Shown here: one piece after another, positions 32,041 through 41,106 of the stretch
Layout: each line of letters opens with the position of its first letter
How positions within the stretch are numbered: position 1 is the stretch's first letter
Source: an uncultured Spirochaetota bacterium
GTDB lineage: Bacteria; Spirochaetota; Spirochaetia; Treponematales; Rectinemataceae
Assembly: GCA_903821875.1 (NCBI GenBank)
Contig: CAIJMU010000155.1
Location: 23,687-87,686, forward strand
Direction of reading: 5' to 3'
Length of the DNA: 64,000 bases
Notes under the pieces: model-generated
What the model was told of the DNA's origin: nothing
What the model saw: only the letters and a program-made list of their open reading frames with translations
Database searches by the model: none
Program-made: the position numbers and the translations under genes

Positions 32041-33210
32041 ATGACACCCGGACATCTGGAATCGCATACTTCCTTGCATATTTCTCATGCTGACATTCTC
32101 GCATCCCTCGGATGGGATGCCGATCTCGAGGCTCGATTCAACGAGCGCGCTGAAACAGGAGAAAGCCCCGCGCGCATCTCGAGAGTCAACCGAGGCTCGT
32201 ATTCAGCACTGGTCGTCGCTCCCGACGGCAGTATCGGTGAAGTCGAACTCAAGATTACCGGGGCCTTTTCCTACAGGGTCGCCACCACCGCCGAGCTCCC
32301 CGCTGTGGGGGACTGGGTCCTGGCGCGGCTTTCCTGGGTCGGCGCAGATACTGCAGGTGATGGACAGCTGATTTCGTCGGTCCTTCCGCGGAAAAGCGCC
32401 TTTGCCCGACGCGCGGCCGGCAGGCGTCCGGACGCCCAGATTCTGGCTGCAAACGTCGACCTGGCCCTGATCATCTCTGCAGCGGGGCGGGACTGGAATC
32501 CACGCCGCATCGAGCGCTACATCGCTCTGGCCCGTGACGCAGGAGTCGAAACAGCCATAGTGCTTACAAAGATGGACCTTGCTGCTGACCGTGAAGCCTT
32601 GGTCCAGGAAACCCTGGCCAGCGTGCCCGGGATCCCGGTGCTGCCGGTCTGCGCCCTCGACGGTGAGGGTATCGAAAGCATTGTGTCCTTTCTGGGCAAG
32701 GGTCGCACCGCTGTCCTCCTGGGTTCTTCAGGCGCGGGAAAATCGACCCTGCTGAATGCGCTGGCCGGAAGCGAACTGTCAGCCACCGGCGCGGTGCGCA
32801 GCGACGACGAGCGGGGACGGCACACGACCACGAGCAGGAACCTCTACCTCCTTGGGTCGGGAGCCCTCCTCATCGACACGCCAGGCCTGCGGGAGGTTCA
32901 GCTCTGGGCCGATGAGGATGCCGTTGACGCTTCATTTGCGGACATCGAGGAGCTTTCCGCTTCCTGCCGATTCAGGGACTGCCGCCATGAAAACGAACCC
33001 GGCTGCGCCCTGCGCGAAGCCCTCGACTCGGGAAGCCTCGATCGGAGGCGCTATGACAGCTGGCGGAAGCTCAGGCGTGAGGCAGCCCACCTGGAGCGCA
33101 AGGAGGACATCCACCTTGCGCAGGCCGAATCCGAGCGATGGAAGGCTATCAACAAGTCGATGCGCGGCTACAGCAAGGAGCGGAGATCCATCCAGGGTTC
33201 CTCGAGGTAA
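32041..33210 (+). CDS. rsgA: circularly permuted ribosome GTPase RsgA
   Basis: RsgA releases assembly factors from the 30S subunit. The N-terminal OB fold covers about 40-120, the permuted G-motifs appear in the order G4 (LTKMDL), G1 (LLGSSGAGKSTLLN), G3 (DTPGLRE), and the C-terminal zinc site is CRFRDCRHENEPGC. ATG at 32041 (MTPGHLESH) gives 389 residues. A frame reaching upstream to 31984 exists, but it would run over the leader hairpin. Confidence 0.95.
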   Translation: MTPGHLESHTSLHISHADILASLGWDADLEARFNERAETGESPARISRVNRGSYSALVVAPDGSIGEVELKITGAFSYRVATTAELPAVGDWVLARLSWVGADTAGDGQLISSVLPRKSAFARRAAGRRPDAQILAANVDLALIISAAGRDWNPRRIERYIALARDAGVETAIVLTKMDLAADREALVQETLASVPGIPVLPVCALDGEGIESIVSFLGKGRTAVLLGSSGAGKSTLLNALAGSELSATGAVRSDDERGRHTTTSRNLYLLGSGALLIDTPGLREVQLWADEDAVDASFADIEELSASCRFRDCRHENEPGCALREALDSGSLDRRRYDSWRKLRREAAHLERKEDIHLAQAESERWKAINKSMRGYSKERRSIQGSSR

Positions 33211-33229
33211 AAGCGAGCTGCCCTCCGGT

Positions 33230-35302
33230 TCATTCGAGGCTCGCTGCAGAGATCCTGCCAATTTCCTGCATGATCCCGGCGAGGCGCTGGCTGATCTCCT
33301 CGAGGAGATCGAAAAAGCTGGAGTTTTCGCTCGAGATGTCCATGAGTCGGTCGAGGGCGCTGCGGATCTGTCCGGAACCTCCGGCGAGCTCCTCGATGCC
33401 TGAGGCTAGTTCCTGGGTACTCTGACCAACTTCCTGGAATTGCGAGATCAGGGCCTGAAGGCTGATCGCTGTTTCCTTGGATACGGAACTCGTCTTGGCT
33501 ATCTCCTGGGACACCGAGGAAAGGTCACGGGAAATGGCTGAGGCATGCTCGCCTGTCTTGAAGGCCAGCTTCCTGATCTCGTCGGCGACGACGGCAAAAC
33601 CCCTGCCAGACTGTCCGGCGTGGGCAGCCTCGATGGCAGCGTTCATGGCCAAAAGGTTGGTGTTCTGCGCCAGGTCGTCAATGGCCTGGTTGAAGCCTGC
33701 AACCTTGCCGACCCCGACAACGACGCGATCGATGCCTGAAAAGGCGTTCTTCACGAGGTCTGCATCACGACCAGACTGGACTACGAGCTTCGAGATGAAC
33801 TCCCGCTGCCTGCCAGCGAGATTGCCGATCGAAGCAAGGGTCGAGAGCATCTGCACGATGGCCGCCGAGGATTGCGAAATGGCGCTCCCCTGCTCATGGA
33901 GGTTGGCCTTGGCGCTACCTACCCTGGCAACCATGCCATCGAGGACGGATCGCGAATCGGTGATCCGGTCGTGAAGTTTGGCGGAAACCTCGCTGGCGCT
34001 CAGCTTCGCCGCTGCCATCATGGTCGTCTTGTAGTGGTGGCAGTTCTCAGGCTTGTTGAGTCCATTGTGGATGGCGACAGCCATCCACTCGCAGCTGTCG
34101 TAGCCGCAGGAAGCACAGTTGAGGAAATCCCGCTTGTCGTTTTTAAGCATGCGCTTGTAGATGGTCTCGAGCTCGGAATTCGAGGGCCTGCGGATGAGCG
34201 CGCTGCCTGAGAGGTTTTTATAGTCACGGCCATAGATGCCGGGCTTCCAGAAAGGCGCGAGCCGCCTGGCCACAACCTTGGATGCCTTGGCGCGCTTGCC
34301 AAGCACTCCAGCCTTCAGCATCATCGCCTTGGAGCGCGCTGCCACCGCTCCCTCGAGGTCATCGACCAGTGCCTCGCGCTGATGTGTCCCGGTTCCGCCG
34401 TTGCAACCGCGCTCGCAGGACAGGCAATCCAGGATGGCTATGCCGCGCGGCATGGTCTTTCTTAAAGCCAGCTGGTCGAGATAGGGATAGATCGTCGCGG
34501 GACCTTCGATCTTCCTGATGGAATCCTCAAGGCCGGGGACATCGCGGGCGACCGTCGCCTTCAGCCCGCCAGGGGTCGAGAACAGGACAGCGCGTTCGGC
34601 ATCGGGATTGTCAAAGGGGACTTCGGGGAATTCCTCAAGACGCTTCTTGTTCTCCCTCATCCATTTTTCGATCGAGAGGAAGGTGAGATTCAAGGCGCCG
34701 GAATTGGTCGCTGCAAACTCACGGCGCTTGGCGATGCAGGGAGAGACGACGACAATCCGTTGCTTCGCGAACTCGGGCCGAAACTCGCGGATCATCCTGA
34801 TGGCGTGCATCATCGGGCTATGGGCAGGCGCGAGCCTGGAAAGGAGCTCTGGCTTCCATATCTCGATGTAGGAAACAAGGGAGGGACAGGGCTGGGCGAT
34901 GATAAGGTCGGGTTTCGCAGCCTTGTAGTACTCGATATAGCTCTTTACGGTCAGTTCGGCACCGAAGGACACATCGAAGGCAGCCTCTATGCCCAGGCTC
35001 TTCATGAGGCCGTTGAGCCGCTCGATGGAGGGGAAACTCGCCGCTGCCGAGGGCGCGACAACCGATACAAACCGCTCACCCTTTTTCGAGGCAGCGATGA
35101 ACTCGTCCCAGTCATCGACATAGACGCGGGCATCGTGGGAGCAGGCATCGATACAATTGCCACAACCTATGCAGAGATCATGGTTGATCGTGACAGTTTC
35201 GCCAGACGCGTCTTGACAGTACTTTACGGGACAGACCGCAATGCACTGATGACATGCGACACATTTATCCTTAATGACTTCTACGACAGGCACGAGCGCC
35301 AT
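33230..35302 (-). CDS. [FeFe]-hydrogenase-like sensor fused to a chemoreceptor signalling domain
   Basis: Four modules. (1) Two ferredoxin-type 4Fe-4S sites, C14-C17-C20-C24 and C44-C47-C50-C54. (2) An H-cluster domain (about 75-320) with C139 (AQPCPSL), C189 (SPCIAKRRE) and C296/C300 (SCERGCNGG), the four cluster ligands in changed motifs; the proton-relay cysteine before C139 is replaced by proline. (3) A small Fe-S module C396, C399, C404, C421 as in sensory HydS-type proteins. (4) A cytosolic MCP domain (about 430-690) with the hairpin [24 protein letters not shown]. No membrane helix. It is probably a soluble H2 or redox sensor signalling to CheA. Good ribosome binding site (GGGGGG) and promoter. 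Confidence 0.88.
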   Translation of the reverse strand: MALVPVVEVIKDKCVACHQCIAVCPVKYCQDASGETVTINHDLCIGCGNCIDACSHDARVYVDDWDEFIAASKKGERFVSVVAPSAAASFPSIERLNGLMKSLGIEAAFDVSFGAELTVKSYIEYYKAAKPDLIIAQPCPSLVSYIEIWKPELLSRLAPAHSPMMHAIRMIREFRPEFAKQRIVVVSPCIAKRREFAATNSGALNLTFLSIEKWMRENKKRLEEFPEVPFDNPDAERAVLFSTPGGLKATVARDVPGLEDSIRKIEGPATIYPYLDQLALRKTMPRGIAILDCLSCERGCNGGTGTHQREALVDDLEGAVAARSKAMMLKAGVLGKRAKASKVVARRLAPFWKPGIYGRDYKNLSGSALIRRPSNSELETIYKRMLKNDKRDFLNCASCGYDSCEWMAVAIHNGLNKPENCHHYKTTMMAAAKLSASEVSAKLHDRITDSRSVLDGMVARVGSAKANLHEQGSAISQSSAAIVQMLSTLASIGNLAGRQREFISKLVVQSGRDADLVKNAFSGIDRVVVGVGKVAGFNQAIDDLAQNTNLLAMNAAIEAAHAGQSGRGFAVVADEIRKLAFKTGEHASAISRDLSSVSQEIAKTSSVSKETAISLQALISQFQEVGQSTQELASGIEELAGGSGQIRSALDRLMDISSENSSFFDLLEEISQRLAGIMQEIGRISAASLE

Positions 35303-35328
35303 ACACCCCCCACAGCATCCTTACCGGA

Positions 35329-35346
35329 CGATGGCACAATCCATCG
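35329..35346. promoter_or_regulatory. inverted repeat, possible operator for the hydrogenase-like sensor
   Basis: CGATGG (35329-35334) and CCATCG (35341-35346) form a perfect 6-bp inverted repeat with a 6-bp centre. It lies between the -10 box of the promoter at 35363-35391 and the start codon, about 10 to 27 nt after the expected transcription start, a usual position for a repressor site or a leader hairpin. Confidence 0.45.
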
Positions 35347-35362
35347 AATACGACAGTAAGGA

Positions 35363-35391
35363 ATTATAGGGGTGCCCGCAGCCATTTGCAA
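35363..35391 (-). promoter_or_regulatory. strong sigma-70-type promoter for the hydrogenase-like sensor
   Basis: On the minus strand TTGCAA (35391-35386) and a perfect TATAAT (35368-35363) are exactly 17 nt apart, about 60 nt before the gene start. This is one of the best promoter matches in the window. The gene is thus probably transcribed independently from the peptidase gene upstream. Confidence 0.65.
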
Positions 35392-35411
35392 ACACGGGTG
35401 AGCGATACTTC

Positions 35412-37247
35412 CTATTTTTTCGCCAGGTTCCCGAACTCTGTTATCTGCCTGGCGAATACGTCGAGCCCGCCCTTCCAGAATTCCTGGCTCTCTATGTCGC
35501 AGCCCGCGCGCCTGGTGACGTCCACAGCGCTGGCGCTGCCGGTTTCGCGGAGGATCTGCCTGTAGGAGGCCGCGAAGGCAGGACCTTCCCTCCGGTAGCG
35601 GTCGTAGAGTCCGAGGCCGAAGAGGAGGCCAAAGGCGTAGGGAAAATTGTAGTAGGCGAGGCCCGGGCTGTAGTAGTGGCCCTTCACTGCCCACATGTAT
35701 TGGTGCAATTGGTCGGGATCGAGACCGTCCCCATAGGTAGACTTCTGTGCCTCGAGCATGAGCGCGGAATATTCTTCGGCGGAAAGCTCGGCCTTTTTGC
35801 GGCGCTCAAAGACGGCCTTCTCGAAGCGGAAACGCGAGAGGATGTCGACGATGACCTGACAGCCGTCCTGGATGTGTCCCTCCACGAGGCCGAGCTTTTC
35901 AGCAGCTGCGGCTGCGGAGATCGCAGACTCGAACACGACCGTTTCCGCGAAGATCGACGCGGTTTCGGCAAGGGTCATCGGATACTCGGTCAAGGCGATG
36001 GGCAGGTCCTTGAGGCAGTCGGAGTGCCAGGCGTGGCCGAGTTCATGGGCGACCGTGGTCAGGGACGAAAAGGATCCGTCGAAATTGCAGAGCACACGAG
36101 GCGCCTTCGCCATGGGCAGGTACATGCAGTAGGCGCCGCCGACCTTTCCCTCGCGGGGTTCGGCATCGATCCAGGACCTGTCGAAGGCCCTGCGGGCGAA
36201 GTCGCCCATCGCTGGATCGAAGCCGCCGAAGCGGTCGACGATGTAGTCGGAGGCTTCCTTCCAGCTCCATTTCTTTCCCCCTGGCAGGCCAGGGACGTCT
36301 AGGCCTCCGGCCTGCCCCACAGGAGCGAAGATGTCGTAGAAGGCGCAGGTCTCCACGCCGATGAGGCTGGCCTTGATCTTGAAGTAGCGCCGCCATATCG
36401 GCAGCGATTCCTCCATCGCGGAAGTGAGGGCTTCGAGGGTCTTGGGCGTAATACGCGCCTGAACGATGGACTTGTCGAGGGCCTCATTCCAGCCCCGACG
36501 GGCCTCGAGGCTGATCGTGGAACCCTTTACACCGTTGAGGGCTGCTGCCATGGGGATCTCGACGCCCTTCCAGGCCTCGATCTCGAGCTTCCACGCTTTC
36601 TGGCGGACCGCACGGTCGGGGTCGAAGGCGAGGGCGCGAAGCGCGACGAGGGTCTTCCGCTCGCCGGTCTTTTCGTCCCAGACCATGCTGGTATTCGAGG
36701 AGACAGCTTCCTGGAGACGTCCCCAGGCGTCCCCGCCCGAGCGGAGGAGGTCGGCTGCAAGGTCCTCGAGTTCGGGGGCCATCTGGTGGGCCTGCCAGGC
36801 CAGTTCCTCTTCGATGTGGAAGGCGAAGGGCTTGATCCCTGCGTCGGTCTTCGACAGGGCCAGGACCTTGTCCCGCCGCGCGGCGAGCGCGTTCCGGAAA
36901 AGAACTGAAAGGCGCTTGACCGAGAGTCCGAGGGCTTCGATGGCGTTGAGCTCGCCCAGGGCCACCTCGTCCCGCGTCGCAGTGGAATAGCGGGCGTAGC
37001 AGTAGGAGCCGAGGGTCGAGTACAGGACAGCGACCTCATCTTCGATGGCGAGGGCAGCGACCGTCCATGCGCCTGTATCCTCGCCAGGCGAGGGCGCGAC
37101 CGCGAGGGTCGACTCGGCTTCTGTGGCAAGCTTCGCGAGCCTCTCCTTCGCCGCCTTGTACTCCGGAGACCCGAAGCCGGGAAAGACCGGATCCAGGTCC
37201 CAGCGCGGGAGGGAAGCCGACGATTCTGATTCCTTAGATCCAGCCAT
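35412..37247 (-). CDS. M3-family oligoendopeptidase (PepF-like)
   Basis: The 611-residue zinc peptidase has the HExxH motif in TTVAHELGHAWHS and the third-ligand helix EYPMTLAETASIFAE. The long helical N-terminal region and C-terminal YSPGLAYYNFPYAFGLLFGLGLY are typical of PepF/M3 oligoendopeptidases, which degrade peptides of about 7-20 residues in the cytosol. ATG at 37247 (MAGSKESESS) is used; it lies inside the end of ndk (14-nt overlap). An extension to 37313 would run through ndk and is rejected. Confidence 0.92.
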   Translation of the reverse strand: MAGSKESESSASLPRWDLDPVFPGFGSPEYKAAKERLAKLATEAESTLAVAPSPGEDTGAWTVAALAIEDEVAVLYSTLGSYCYARYSTATRDEVALGELNAIEALGLSVKRLSVLFRNALAARRDKVLALSKTDAGIKPFAFHIEEELAWQAHQMAPELEDLAADLLRSGGDAWGRLQEAVSSNTSMVWDEKTGERKTLVALRALAFDPDRAVRQKAWKLEIEAWKGVEIPMAAALNGVKGSTISLEARRGWNEALDKSIVQARITPKTLEALTSAMEESLPIWRRYFKIKASLIGVETCAFYDIFAPVGQAGGLDVPGLPGGKKWSWKEASDYIVDRFGGFDPAMGDFARRAFDRSWIDAEPREGKVGGAYCMYLPMAKAPRVLCNFDGSFSSLTTVAHELGHAWHSDCLKDLPIALTEYPMTLAETASIFAETVVFESAISAAAAAEKLGLVEGHIQDGCQVIVDILSRFRFEKAVFERRKKAELSAEEYSALMLEAQKSTYGDGLDPDQLHQYMWAVKGHYYSPGLAYYNFPYAFGLLFGLGLYDRYRREGPAFAASYRQILRETGSASAVDVTRRAGCDIESQEFWKGGLDVFARQITEFGNLAKK

Positions 37248-37683
37248 CGTTCCCGTCCTTCCAGGAAATAATGTCCTCCGGCTTGAAGTAAAGGGCGATC
37301 TCGCGCTCTGCACTCGCGGCTGCGTCCGAGGCGTGGATGATGTTCATTCCGGTGTGCATGGCAAAGTCGCCGCGGATGGTTCCGGGAAGGGCATCCTGCA
37401 CCTTGGTGGCTCCGCAGAGCCTGCGCACTGTGGCAATGGCATCATCGCCCTCGATGACCATGGCGAAGACCGGGCCACTGGTGATATAGCTCGTGAGCTC
37501 GCCAAAGAAGGGACGTTCGCGGTGTTCGGCATAGTGGGTCTCGGCGAGGGCCCTCCCGATATTCATGAGCTTGGCTGCCACGATCTTGAGGCCCTTGGCC
37601 TCGATCCGGGACAGGATCTCGCCGGCGATCCTGCGCTGCATCACGCCGGGCTTCAACATCACATAGGTTCTCTCGATGGCCAT
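37234..37683 (-). CDS. ndk: nucleoside diphosphate kinase
   Basis: Ndk exchanges the terminal phosphate between nucleoside triphosphates. The 149-residue protein begins MAIERTYVMLKPG, has ALPGTIRGDFA and the active-site histidine H117 in MNIIHASDAAASAEREI. GGAGG lies 6 nt before the ATG at 37683. The frame extends upstream to 37770 without support. It is followed with overlap by the M3 peptidase. Confidence 0.96.
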   Translation of the reverse strand: MAIERTYVMLKPGVMQRRIAGEILSRIEAKGLKIVAAKLMNIGRALAETHYAEHRERPFFGELTSYITSGPVFAMVIEGDDAIATVRRLCGATKVQDALPGTIRGDFAMHTGMNIIHASDAAASAEREIALYFKPEDIISWKDGNDGWI

Positions 37684-37715
37684 GGTAGTCCTCCAAAGTG
37701 AAAAAATGAGTCCGC

Positions 37716-37721
37716 ATTGTA
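37716..37721 (-). promoter_or_regulatory. candidate extended -10 box for ndk
   Basis: TACAAT on the minus strand preceded by TG gives an extended -10 element 33 nt upstream of the ndk start. No good -35 box is present at 17 nt. Confidence 0.3.
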
Positions 37722-37842
37722 CATTCACGCTTCGATTTGCGCCATATGGAAGGCGGGGCAGAAGCACCACGTACTGGAAACGCCCTTCCCCTTCATGGCA
37801 TTATCCCGGCGACTCTTTTTCCCGTCCCCTTTGGAGGAAACC

Positions 37843-40800
37843 ATGTTCAAGCCTGTCGATCCAAAACGCAGTTTTCCCGAATCAGAAGAGGAGACAATCC
37901 GCTTCTGGGAATCGGAAGGCATATTCCAGAAGTCCATCTCGCAGCGCGAGGGACGGGAAGAATTCGTATTCTACGACGGCCCCCCCTTCGCCACGGGCCT
38001 CCCCCACTTCGGCCATTTCGTGCCCGGCACGATCAAGGACATCATTCCCCGCTACAAGACGATGAAGGGCTTCAAGGTCGACCGCCGCTTCGGTTGGGAT
38101 TGCCACGGCCTGCCCGTCGAGAACCTCATCGAAAAGGAGCTCGGACTCAACTCGAAGACCGACATCGAGAAGTTCGGCATTGCTAATTTCAACGAGGCCT
38201 GCCGCGCCTCGGTGCTGCGCTACACCAAGGAATGGCGCAGCATCATGACCCGCGCCGGCCGCTGGGTCGACTTCGAAAACGACTACAAGACCATGGAGCC
38301 CGACTACATGGAATCGATCTGGTGGGTGATGAAGACGCTCTGGGACAAGGGCCTTGTGTACGAGGGACACTACATCCTCCCCTACTGCCCACGTTGTGCG
38401 ACTGTATTGTCGAACCACGAGCTCCAGCTCGGCGGCTACAAGGACGTACACGACCCGGCCATCACCATCCGTTTCCGCGTGAGCTCCGTGCCGAAGGGCT
38501 TTGCCGACGCGAGCCTGGCCGACGAGGCGCGGCCTGCCTACTTCCTGGCCTGGACCACCACCCCCTGGACCCTCCCCTCCAACCTTGCCCTCGCTCTCGG
38601 CAAGGACATCGACTATGTCTGCGTGGAGGAGAGCGCTGCAGAGACCGGCGAGGCCCCGGCCAAGGCGGCGGTACGCTACATCCTGGCCGAGGCCCGCCTC
38701 GGCGATTTCTGGAAGGACAGCTCTGCAATCGAAGTGCTCTGGAAAAAGAAGGGCGCAGAGCTCCTCGGCCTTTCCTACGAACCCCTCTTCCCCTACTTCA
38801 AGGACCTCGCGTCCACGGGAGCCTTCAAGACCTACCCGGGAGCCCATGTCACCACAGAGGACGGTACTGGCATCGTCCACACTGCCCCGGGCTTCGGCGA
38901 GGAGGACCAGGTCGTGCTCAAGGGCTCAGGCGTGCCGACCATCTGCCCCATCGACGCCGAGTGCCGCTTTACCGAAGAAGTTACCGACTATAAGGGTATT
39001 TTCGTCAAGGACGCCGACAGGGCCATCATGGACCGGCTCAAGGCCGAGGGAAAGCTCCACAGGCGCGAGCAGGTCCTCCACGCATATCCCCATTGCTGGA
39101 GGTGCGAGCACCCCCTCATCTACCGGGCCGTCGGCAGCTGGTTCGTCAAGATAGACCCGATCAAGCAATCGATGATCGAGAACAACCGCAAGGTCTACTG
39201 GGTGCCCGAGCACATCAAGAACGGCCGCATGGGCAAGTGGCTCGAAGGCGCGAGGGACTGGGCCATCAGCCGCAACCGCTACTGGGGCAATCCCCTGCCC
39301 ATCTGGAAGTGCCCCGACTGCGGAAAGACACGCTGCATCGGCTCGCGCGCGGAGCTCGAGGGGCTTTCCGGAAGGAAGGTGACCGACCTCCACAAGCACT
39401 TCGTCGACGAGATCACCTTCCCCTGCGACTGCGGTTCGACAATGACGCGCATCCCCGAGGTCCTGGACTGCTGGTTCGAGTCGGGAGCCATGCCCTACGC
39501 CCAGGTCCACTATCCCTTCGAGAACAAGACGCATTTCGAGGAGCATTTTCCCGCCGACTTCATCAACGAGGGCCTCGACCAGACCCGGGGCTGGTTCTAC
39601 ACGCTGACGGTGCTGGCCGCCGGGCTCTTCGGCGACCGTGCCTTCAAGTCCTGCGTGGTCTCGGGCCTCGTCCTGGCCGACGACGGAAGGAAGATGTCGA
39701 AATCACTTCGCAACTACACCGATCCGATGGAGGTCATGCAGAAGTTCGGCGCCGACGCGCTGCGCTTCTTCCTGATGAACTCCGCGGCAACCCGTGCCGA
39801 CGACCTCCGCTATTCCGACGATGGCGTCAAGGAGGTCCTGAAAAGCGTCCTCCTCCCGATGCGGAACGCCTTCGGCTTCTTTGCCACCTATGCCAACATC
39901 GACGGGTGGCCGGAACGCTTCGAAGGCGCCACCAGGGACGCCCAGGCGCCGAAGGAAGCCGGGAATTCCCTCGACCGCTGGATCCTGTCTGTCTGCGAGG
40001 GAATGGTCAAGGAGGTGGGGGACGCCCTCGAGGCCCTCGAGATGCAGGCGGCCATCGCGCCCATCGTCGACTTCATCGACCTTCTTAATAATTGGTACAT
40101 ACGTCGCTCGCGGCGCAGGTTCTGGCGGGCCAGCCCGGCGGGATCGGCGGCGGGGGGCGACAGCGACAAGCTGGAGGCCTATGCGACCCTCTACAGGGTC
40201 CTGGTCCGGCTCTCCCTGGTCACCGCTCCCATCCTTCCCTTCATCGCCGAGGAGATCTGGCGCAACCTGCGCAGTCCCGGCTGGGCAGAGTCTGTCCACC
40301 TTGCCGATTGGCCTATGTATGATGTTTCCCTCCGCGACGAGCCCCTCGAGCGAAAGATGGCCTTTGCCCGGAGGGCCGTGTCCATCGGGCACGCGCTCCG
40401 GGTCCAGAAGGACCTGAAGACCCGCCAGCCCCTCCGGTCCGTCCACCTTGTAACCAGGGACGCCGAGGAGCGGCGTGTGCTCGGCGAGATGGTCGATCTC
40501 CTCCGCGAGGAGCTCAACGTCAAGGAAGTCATCTTCCGCGAGAACGAGGAAGAGCTCGTGGAATACTCCGCCAAGGCCAACTTCCGCGTGCTCGGCAAGG
40601 AACTCGGCAAGGACATGAAAGCAGCTGCCGAGTTGATCGAGAAGCTTCCCGCTTCGACCATTGCCGCCATCGTGGGAGGGGCCACGGAGGTCATGGAGGT
40701 ACTGGGCAGGAAGGTGATTCTCGACCTTTCCAAGCTCGACGTGCGCCGTTCGGAAAAGAAGGGCCTGTCAGTGCTCAACGAAGGAAGCCTCACTGTCGCC

Positions 40801-41106
40801 CTGGATACCGAGATGGATGAGGCCCTCCTCATGGAGGGCTGGGTACGCGACCTCGTGCGGGGCATCCAGACCCTGAGGAAGGAGTCCGGCCTCGAGGTGA
40901 CCGACCGCATCAGGCTCACGGTGGCAGGTGACGACGAACTCAGGAAGGCCTATGAAATACACGCAGCGTACATCGCGGATGAGACGCTTGGTTCCAGCCT
41001 GCACTGGGCCGATGGCGTGGCCATTCCCGGATCGGCTGGCGCCATGACCCAGATCGAGGCGGGATCGAAGGCCTGGCGTGTGCAGATCGCGAAGGTCCAG
41101 TCCTGA
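37843..41106 (+). CDS. ileS: isoleucyl-tRNA synthetase, type 2
   Basis: The 1087-residue class I enzyme has HIGH as PPFATGLPHFGHF (motif 54-58), an editing domain with WTTTPWTLPSNLALA, and KMSKS as DGRKMSKSLRNYTDP. The C-terminal region has no closing zinc CxxC-type knuckle but an extended domain (YSAKANFRVLGKELGKDM and AAIVGG). This is the eukaryote-like type, known for resistance to mupirocin. GGAGGAAACC gives an ideal ribosome binding site for ATG 37843. Its stop overlaps the start of the MFS gene (TGATG). Confidence 0.95.
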   Translation: MFKPVDPKRSFPESEEETIRFWESEGIFQKSISQREGREEFVFYDGPPFATGLPHFGHFVPGTIKDIIPRYKTMKGFKVDRRFGWDCHGLPVENLIEKELGLNSKTDIEKFGIANFNEACRASVLRYTKEWRSIMTRAGRWVDFENDYKTMEPDYMESIWWVMKTLWDKGLVYEGHYILPYCPRCATVLSNHELQLGGYKDVHDPAITIRFRVSSVPKGFADASLADEARPAYFLAWTTTPWTLPSNLALALGKDIDYVCVEESAAETGEAPAKAAVRYILAEARLGDFWKDSSAIEVLWKKKGAELLGLSYEPLFPYFKDLASTGAFKTYPGAHVTTEDGTGIVHTAPGFGEEDQVVLKGSGVPTICPIDAECRFTEEVTDYKGIFVKDADRAIMDRLKAEGKLHRREQVLHAYPHCWRCEHPLIYRAVGSWFVKIDPIKQSMIENNRKVYWVPEHIKNGRMGKWLEGARDWAISRNRYWGNPLPIWKCPDCGKTRCIGSRAELEGLSGRKVTDLHKHFVDEITFPCDCGSTMTRIPEVLDCWFESGAMPYAQVHYPFENKTHFEEHFPADFINEGLDQTRGWFYTLTVLAAGLFGDRAFKSCVVSGLVLADDGRKMSKSLRNYTDPMEVMQKFGADALRFFLMNSAATRADDLRYSDDGVKEVLKSVLLPMRNAFGFFATYANIDGWPERFEGATRDAQAPKEAGNSLDRWILSVCEGMVKEVGDALEALEMQAAIAPIVDFIDLLNNWYIRRSRRRFWRASPAGSAAGGDSDKLEAYATLYRVLVRLSLVTAPILPFIAEEIWRNLRSPGWAESVHLADWPMYDVSLRDEPLERKMAFARRAVSIGHALRVQKDLKTRQPLRSVHLVTRDAEERRVLGEMVDLLREELNVKEVIFRENEEELVEYSAKANFRVLGKELGKDMKAAAELIEKLPASTIAAIVGGATEVMEVLGRKVILDLSKLDVRRSEKKGLSVLNEGSLTVALDTEMDEALLMEGWVRDLVRGIQTLRKESGLEVTDRIRLTVAGDDELRKAYEIHAAYIADETLGSSLHWADGVAIPGSAGAMTQIEAGSKAWRVQIAKVQS

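Noticed and set aside
37717..37842. 42-codon N-terminal extension of IleRS
   Set aside because: It has no similarity to IleRS, and an ideal ribosome binding site precedes the ATG at 37843.
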